Assembly: GCA_946539475.1 (NCBI GenBank)
Contig: CAMNHM010000009.1
Location: 1-41,401, forward strand
Origin: an uncultured Prevotellaceae bacterium
GTDB lineage: Bacteria > Bacteroidota > Bacteroidia > Bacteroidales > Bacteroidaceae
DNA: 41,401 nucleotides
Direction: 5' to 3'
In this document: positions 37,138-41,401 of the stretch, in pieces
How the letters are laid out: the number at the start of each line of letters is the position of its first letter
Numbering within the stretch: position 1 is the first letter of the stretch
Translations under genes and position numbers: made by a program
The notes under the pieces: generated by a model
Database searches by the model: none
Told to the model about the DNA's origin: nothing
Seen by the model: only the letters and a program-made list of their open reading frames with translations

Positions 37138-38965
37138 AGCTGATGTGCTTGTTCTGAATGGAAGTGGCGCGGTGCTCGGAGGCTTCTGAGAGGTGGCCTT
37201 TGAGGTACTGCTCCATGATGAGTCCGCCGATGGGCACTCCGAAGGTGGCTCCCCAACCGCCGTTCTCGACATAGACGGCTACGGCGATGCGTGCTGAGTC
37301 CATAGGTGCGAAGCCCATGAAGACGGAGTGGTCGTGGCCTTTGTTCTGGGCTGTGCCCGTCTTCCCGCAGGGTGTGAAGTCATATCCGCCCAGCGCCTTG
37401 CAGGTGCCTCCCAGTGCTGCCGAGCGCATGCCCTTGACGATGTAGTCGTAATGCTGACGTGCAGCCATGGTGTATCGTGGCGTGGTGTATAGGGAGTCGA
37501 GCGGCTCGCCTTCGACGGCCTTCACGACGTGGGGAGTGATGAAGTAGCCACGGTTGGCAATGGTGGCTCCGAGGTTGGCAATCTGCAGTGGCGTGGCGTT
37601 CACCTCACCCTGTCCGATAGCGATGGAGATGACGCTCAGGGCACTCCATCCGCGCTTGTTGTGCTTGTCGTAGAACTGTGCGTTGGGTATCAGTCCGCGC
37701 TTCTCGCCCGGGAGGTCGACGCCCAGGGGATAGCCGAAGCCCATCGACACCATATAGTCACGCCAGACGTTGATAGCCTCCTGATGGGAATCGTACTTGG
37801 AACTGTTGATCATGTGGTAGAGTCCCCAGCAGAAATAACCGTTGCAAGAGGTGGAGATGGCTGGCACGAGGGGTAGTGGCGAGCCGTGGCCATGACAGCC
37901 CACGCGCAGTCCGTGGTAGACGAAGCCGCGATAGCAGGGATAGGCTGTCTGGGGCGTGATGATACCCTCGCTGAGGAAGGTAAGGCCCTGGGTGGTCTTA
38001 AATGTCGAGCCTGGAGGATACTGTCCCATGATGCTACGGTTGAGGAGCGGCTTCCAGGGGTCGAGGCCCAGCTGCTGGTGGCTCTTCGAACGCTGTCGCC
38101 CGACCATCATGCGAGGGTCGTAGGTGGGCGAGCTGACCATGCAGAGCACCTCGCCTGTCGACGGCTCTATGGCTACGATGCTGCCGATCTTTCCTTCCAT
38201 CAGTCGCTCGCCAAGGGCCTGTAGCTGCAGGTCGATGCTGAGCGTGAGGTTCTTCCCTGGCACGGGCTTCTGGTCGAGGGCACCGTTCTGGTAGCTGCCC
38301 TTGATTCGGCCGTGGGCATCGCGCAGGAGGATCTGCACGCCCTTCTGTCCGCGCAGCTGTTGCTCGTAGGAACGCTCTACGCCGATCTTGCCGATATAGT
38401 CGCCCGGTTGGTAGTAGTCGTCAGCCTCGATGTCGGCTTCCGATACCTCAGCCACATCGCCCAGGATATGAGCTGCGTAGGGATACTCATACTGGCGGAT
38501 GGAGCGTCGCTGAACATAGAAGCCGGGGAATCGGAAGGCTTTCTCCTGGAAGATGCTGAAGTCGCGGTCGGAGAGCTGCGTGAGGAATGTCTGCTGTGTG
38601 TAGCGGGAGTAGCCCGGGTTCTTCCGGCGGTCGCGCATGAGGGCAATGCGGTTGTCGAACTCCTCACGCGTGATGTTCAGTGTCTGGCAGAGCTCGAGGG
38701 TGTCGAAGTGGTCGCGTGCCTCGTTCTCGATGAGCATGATGTCGTACGATGGCTGGTTATAGACGAGCAGCTCGCCGTTGCGGTCGCTGATGATGCCTCG
38801 TGAAGGGTAGTCGATCTTCTTCAGAAAGGCGTTGGAGTCGGCGTTCTTCTTGTAGTCGTCACTCATGAGCTGTAGGGTGAACAGGCGTATAATATATATG
38901 GTGACGATGAAAAAGGCCACGCCACCGACGACATATTTCCTGTATTCCAGACCGTCTTCCTTCAC
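37118..38965 (-). CDS. mrdA: Penicillin-binding protein 2 (elongasome transpeptidase)
   Basis: This 615-aa class B PBP cross-links peptidoglycan with RodA during elongation. There is one N-terminal membrane helix (VVGGVAFFIVTIYIIRLFTL, ~12-31), then the dimerisation domain (YPSRGIISDRNGELLVYN). The transpeptidase domain has SxxK at Ser320-Lys323 (PPGSTFK), SxN at Ser373-Asn375 (SCN) and KTG at 535-537 (CGKTGTAQN). The start codon appears to be GTG at 38965 because no in-frame ATG lies between it and the upstream stop. It follows mreD by 28 bp and overlaps rodA. Product is anchored in the inner membrane with its catalytic part in the periplasm; it is a beta-lactam target. Confidence 0.95.
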   Translation of the reverse strand: MKEDGLEYRKYVVGGVAFFIVTIYIIRLFTLQLMSDDYKKNADSNAFLKKIDYPSRGIISDRNGELLVYNQPSYDIMLIENEARDHFDTLELCQTLNITREEFDNRIALMRDRRKNPGYSRYTQQTFLTQLSDRDFSIFQEKAFRFPGFYVQRRSIRQYEYPYAAHILGDVAEVSEADIEADDYYQPGDYIGKIGVERSYEQQLRGQKGVQILLRDAHGRIKGSYQNGALDQKPVPGKNLTLSIDLQLQALGERLMEGKIGSIVAIEPSTGEVLCMVSSPTYDPRMMVGRQRSKSHQQLGLDPWKPLLNRSIMGQYPPGSTFKTTQGLTFLSEGIITPQTAYPCYRGFVYHGLRVGCHGHGSPLPLVPAISTSCNGYFCWGLYHMINSSKYDSHQEAINVWRDYMVSMGFGYPLGVDLPGEKRGLIPNAQFYDKHNKRGWSALSVISIAIGQGEVNATPLQIANLGATIANRGYFITPHVVKAVEGEPLDSLYTTPRYTMAARQHYDYIVKGMRSAALGGTCKALGGYDFTPCGKTGTAQNKGHDHSVFMGFAPMDSARIAVAVYVENGGWGATFGVPIGGLIMEQYLKGHLSEASEHRATSIQNKHISYGTTDR

Positions 38966-38993
38966 TTCCGTACGCAGGTTTTAATGATGTTCG

Positions 38994-39491
38994 CTATTTT
39001 CTGATGCCCTCCAGGGTCATGATGAGTATGAGCGTGAGCAGGGCACTGCCGCCCACACATTGCAGCCAATAGGCCCAGCCGGCAAACGAGAAGGCCTCAA
39101 TGGCATAGAACACGATGCAGAAGACTAGCGTGAGGATGGTGGCCAGGCTCACGAAACGGCCCAGGCCCAGTGAGTGGGCAGAACTCTTGATGTTCTCTTC
39201 CGCCTCGCGAGGCAGGAATAGCTCGATCAGATAGGGCTGTAGCATACCCACGAGGGTCAGCGAGGCAGCTGCCACGCCGGGGGTGTTGCTGAACATGTCG
39301 ACGAAGAGTCCCATGGCAAAGCTCCACAGTAGGGTGGCCCATCGTGGGTAGCCGCGGGGAATGGTGATGACGAAATAGACGTAGAGCAGCGGCGTGGCAC
39401 AATGGAAGAGCTGGATGCGATTGAGCACCAGCACCTGCAGCAAGCAGAGCAGCACAAATACCAATAGTCGTCGTAGCGTATCAATTGCCAT
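38994..39491 (-). CDS. mreD: Rod-shape-determining membrane protein MreD
   Basis: This 165-aa hydrophobic protein has about five membrane segments (LLVFVLLCLLQVLVLNRI, TPLLYVYFVITIPRG, LWSFAMGLFVDMFSNTPGV, LATILTLVFCIVFYAIEAF and ALLTLILIMTLEGI). GLFVDMFSNTPGVAAAS is the characteristic MreD motif. It belongs to the elongasome with MreB, MreC, PBP2 and RodA. It lies between mreC and mrdA in the standard order. A purine-rich minisatellite separates it from mreC and supplies several GGAAAG/AGG-like stretches ahead of the ATG at 39491. Length is typical. Confidence 0.93.
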   Translation of the reverse strand: MAIDTLRRLLVFVLLCLLQVLVLNRIQLFHCATPLLYVYFVITIPRGYPRWATLLWSFAMGLFVDMFSNTPGVAAASLTLVGMLQPYLIELFLPREAEENIKSSAHSLGLGRFVSLATILTLVFCIVFYAIEAFSFAGWAYWLQCVGGSALLTLILIMTLEGIRK

Positions 39492-39511
39492 CTTCTAAAT
39501 TCCCACTTTTA

Positions 39512-39568
39512 ACTTTCCTCTTTCCTCTTTCCACTTTCCTCTTTCCACTTTCCTCTTTCCACTTCCCA
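39512..39568 (-). repeat. 14-bp purine minisatellite between mreC and mreD
   Basis: On the coding strand GGAAAGAGGAAAGT-type units repeat about 3.5-4 times (exact 14-nt copies at 39533-39546 and 39547-39560, a partial copy on each side). The array fills nearly the whole gap and repeats Shine-Dalgarno-like AGAGG. Confidence 0.85.
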
Positions 39569-40429
39569 CTAATTCGCCAGTGCCATCGAGTCGCGTGCTG
39601 CCTGCAGCAGCTCCTGACGCTCAGCCACCGTCTCGTCAGTGATGACCTTGACATCCCGCAGACATCCGAAGTCGGTCGACAGCTTCACACGCAACCGATA
39701 GGACAGGCCGTCGGCTGAGTTTCCGATGCTGACGATGCGACCCACCGTGATGCCTGGCGGGAAGATCGTCGAGAAGCCGCTGGTCTCAATCCACTCGCCG
39801 GGAGTGAACTGTGCATGGCGCGGCACGTCGTCCATATATGCTTCAGTGGCATCGCGCCCGTCCCATTTCAGGTAGCCGAAATAGCCGCGGTCGCGGATGG
39901 CGCAGCTGATGCGCGAGTGGATGTTCAGCACGGGCATGACCATGGCATAGTGCTGACTGGCCATATAGACCACGCCCACAAGCCCCGTGCCACAGACGAC
40001 GCCCATGTCAGGGCGTATGCCGTCGGCCGTGCCGCGGTCGATGGTCATCAGGTTGTCGCGCCGCCTGACGCTATTGCTCACCACGCGGGCCTCCGTCATA
40101 CGGAGGTTGCCCAGCGAGGCCAGCAGCATGCTGTCGGTGGCAGCGCTGTCGCTGCCCTGGTCGAGCAGTGCCTGGCGTGCCTTGTGCAGCTCGTATTCCA
40201 GCTCCAGGTTGCGCTGCGTGAGCTGTCGGGCGCGCTCCTGAAGATGGAAGAACTGGTCTACCTGCGACTGCCATTCGTAGACCTTGCCGGCGACACCGTT
40301 GGCCGACGATATCCACACGCTGCCTTGGTAGCTGTTGTAGCGGAACAGCAACACTACACTGGCTATCTCCAGTAGTAGGAAGAGTAGCCAGTGATGATAG
40401 CGGGTGAGAAACGCCAGCAGGTTCTGCAT
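39569..40429 (-). CDS. mreC: Rod-shape-determining protein MreC
   Basis: This 286-aa protein has a short cytoplasmic N-terminus, one membrane helix (HHWLLFLLLEIASVVLLFRY, ~12-31), a coiled coil (~60-100, LQERARQLTQRNLELEYELH) and the periplasmic beta-domain. Family motifs include NLMTIDRGTADGIRPDMGVV, GLVGVVYMAS, ISCAIRD and IETSGFSTIFPPGITVGRI. MreC activates PBP2/RodA. The ATG at 40429 directly follows the mreB stop (no gap), so the two are translated together. Length and order are normal. Confidence 0.95.
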   Translation of the reverse strand: MQNLLAFLTRYHHWLLFLLLEIASVVLLFRYNSYQGSVWISSANGVAGKVYEWQSQVDQFFHLQERARQLTQRNLELEYELHKARQALLDQGSDSAATDSMLLASLGNLRMTEARVVSNSVRRRDNLMTIDRGTADGIRPDMGVVCGTGLVGVVYMASQHYAMVMPVLNIHSRISCAIRDRGYFGYLKWDGRDATEAYMDDVPRHAQFTPGEWIETSGFSTIFPPGITVGRIVSIGNSADGLSYRLRVKLSTDFGCLRDVKVITDETVAERQELLQAARDSMALAN

Positions 40430-41401
40430 CTATCGCATCAGGAATCCGAAACGGTCGACGTTCTTCAGGGCGATGCCGGCACCCTTGGCCACGGAGTGGA
40501 GTGGGTCCTCAGGCACGCGGAAGGGAATGTTGATCTTGTCGGTCAGACGTTTGTCGAGGCCACGCAGCAACGCACCGCCTCCCGTGAGGTAGATGCCGTT
40601 CTTGACGATGTCGGCATAGAGCTCGGGCGGTGTGTGTTCGAGGGCTGAGAGGACGGCATTCTCGATCTTCGCCACCGTCTTGTCCAGACAGTGGGCTATC
40701 TCCTGATAGCATACGGGCACCTCCATCGGAAGGGCAGTGATGCGGTTCGGACCGTGGACGACGTAGTCTTCGGGCCCCTCCTCGCCAAGGTCGGTGAGGG
40801 CTGCTCCTACATTAATCTTAATGCGCTCTGCCATACGCTCCGACACTTTCACGTTGTGCTGGCGGGCCATATACTCTTGGATGTCGGTCGTCAGATCGTC
40901 GCCGGCTGTGCGGATGCTGTTGTTCGAGACGATGCCTCCCAGCGAGATGACGGCAATCTCGGTCGAACCGCCGCCGATATCGACAATCATGTTGCCCTCG
41001 GGAGCCTCCACGTCGATGCCGATGCCGATGGCAGCAGCCATGGGCTCAAAGATGAGGTAGACGTCGCGGCCCTCAGCATGCTCGGCAGAGTCGCGCACGG
41101 CACGCAGCTCCACCTCGGTCGATCCTGAGGGAACGCCGATGACCATGCGCAGCGACGGTGAGAAGAGGTGACGGCCCGTATGGACCATCTTGATCAGTCC
41201 GCGCATCATCTGCTCGCAGGCTGAGAAGTCGGCTATCACACCATCGCGAAGCGGGCGGATGGTGCGGATGTTGTCGTGTGTCTTTTCGTACATCATCTTT
41301 GCGCGCTCGCCCACGGCAATCATCTTGTCGGTGCGGCGGTCGAGGGCCACCACTGATGGCTCGTCGACAACGATCTTATCGTCGCTGATGATAATCGTAT
41401 T
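40430..41401 (-). CDS. mreB: Rod-shape-determining actin homologue MreB (5' end outside the window)
   Basis: The visible 323 codons run off the right edge. The first readable residues are NTIIISDDKIVVDEPSVVAL, i.e. just after the MreB N-terminal 'DLGTAN' loop, so roughly 15-20 residues are missing. Actin-fold nucleotide motifs are present: VIGVPSGSTEVE, FEPMAAAIGIG, MIVDIGGGSTEIAVIS and YLTGGGALLRGL. MreB forms membrane-associated filaments that guide cell-wall synthesis. A GTG at 41353 is inside the frame and is not the real start. It leads the mreBCD-mrdA-rodA operon, whose promoter is outside the window. Confidence 0.95.
   Translation of the reverse strand, partial: NTIIISDDKIVVDEPSVVALDRRTDKMIAVGERAKMMYEKTHDNIRTIRPLRDGVIADFSACEQMMRGLIKMVHTGRHLFSPSLRMVIGVPSGSTEVELRAVRDSAEHAEGRDVYLIFEPMAAAIGIGIDVEAPEGNMIVDIGGGSTEIAVISLGGIVSNNSIRTAGDDLTTDIQEYMARQHNVKVSERMAERIKINVGAALTDLGEEGPEDYVVHGPNRITALPMEVPVCYQEIAHCLDKTVAKIENAVLSALEHTPPELYADIVKNGIYLTGGGALLRGLDKRLTDKINIPFRVPEDPLHSVAKGAGIALKNVDRFGFLMR

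Overview
The window looks like a chromosomal segment of a Bacteroidota bacterium, order Bacteroidales, most likely a Prevotella-type member of the Prevotellaceae. The evidence is promoter cores of the TTTG-N19/20-TAnnTTTG type in front of many genes, weak or absent Shine-Dalgarno sites, group-typical families (DUF2795, DUF3667, GldH, RicT with a PSP1 domain, OMP_b-brl_3 barrels, GH127), and several exported proteins ending in the short tail 'YDLxGRR...G(V/I)xI...KVxxK' common in Prevotella. No tRNA, rRNA, CRISPR array, phage or transposase gene is visible.

Layout. 1-3.9 kb (minus): a GH127 beta-L-arabinofuranosidase, a degenerate methyltransferase-like protein, a PduO-type cobalamin adenosyltransferase and a DUF2795 protein. 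4-6.6 kb (plus): a TonB-receptor-like outer-membrane barrel. 6.7-12.9 kb (plus): a housekeeping run of metF, holB, ricT-like, gldH, a two-domain A1S_2505/macro-like protein and a secreted histidine phosphatase. 13.2-26.5 kb (minus): the most unusual part, a LytTR regulator followed by four consecutive exported proteins (1921, 886, 329 and 947 aa) built from cohesin-like beta-sandwiches, long helical rods, dockerin-like double EF-hands and C-terminal sorting tails. 26.5-27.3 kb: a non-coding stretch with palindromic repeats and a 41-bp inverted repeat. 27.3-30.7 kb (plus): a 1134-aa Omp28/thioredoxin-like exported protein. 30.7-35.5 kb: a 22-bp minisatellite, a DUF3667 membrane protein, an S66 LD-carboxypeptidase lipoprotein and a GH2 beta-galactosidase. 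35.6-41.4 kb (minus): the cell-elongation operon mreB(partial)-mreC-mreD-mrdA-rodA.

The best candidate for an undescribed system is the 13.3-26.6 kb cluster. The downstream genes lie 12-31 bp apart and share one ~104-aa helical repeat family and one beta-domain family (signature SDRL...NxATG). Three of the four proteins carry surface-sorting tails and two carry dockerin-like modules, with no enzyme encoded among them. This suggests a self-assembling surface scaffold or filament in which cohesin-like and dockerin-like modules join rod proteins to each other. All domain names come from reading the sequence; no database search was run.
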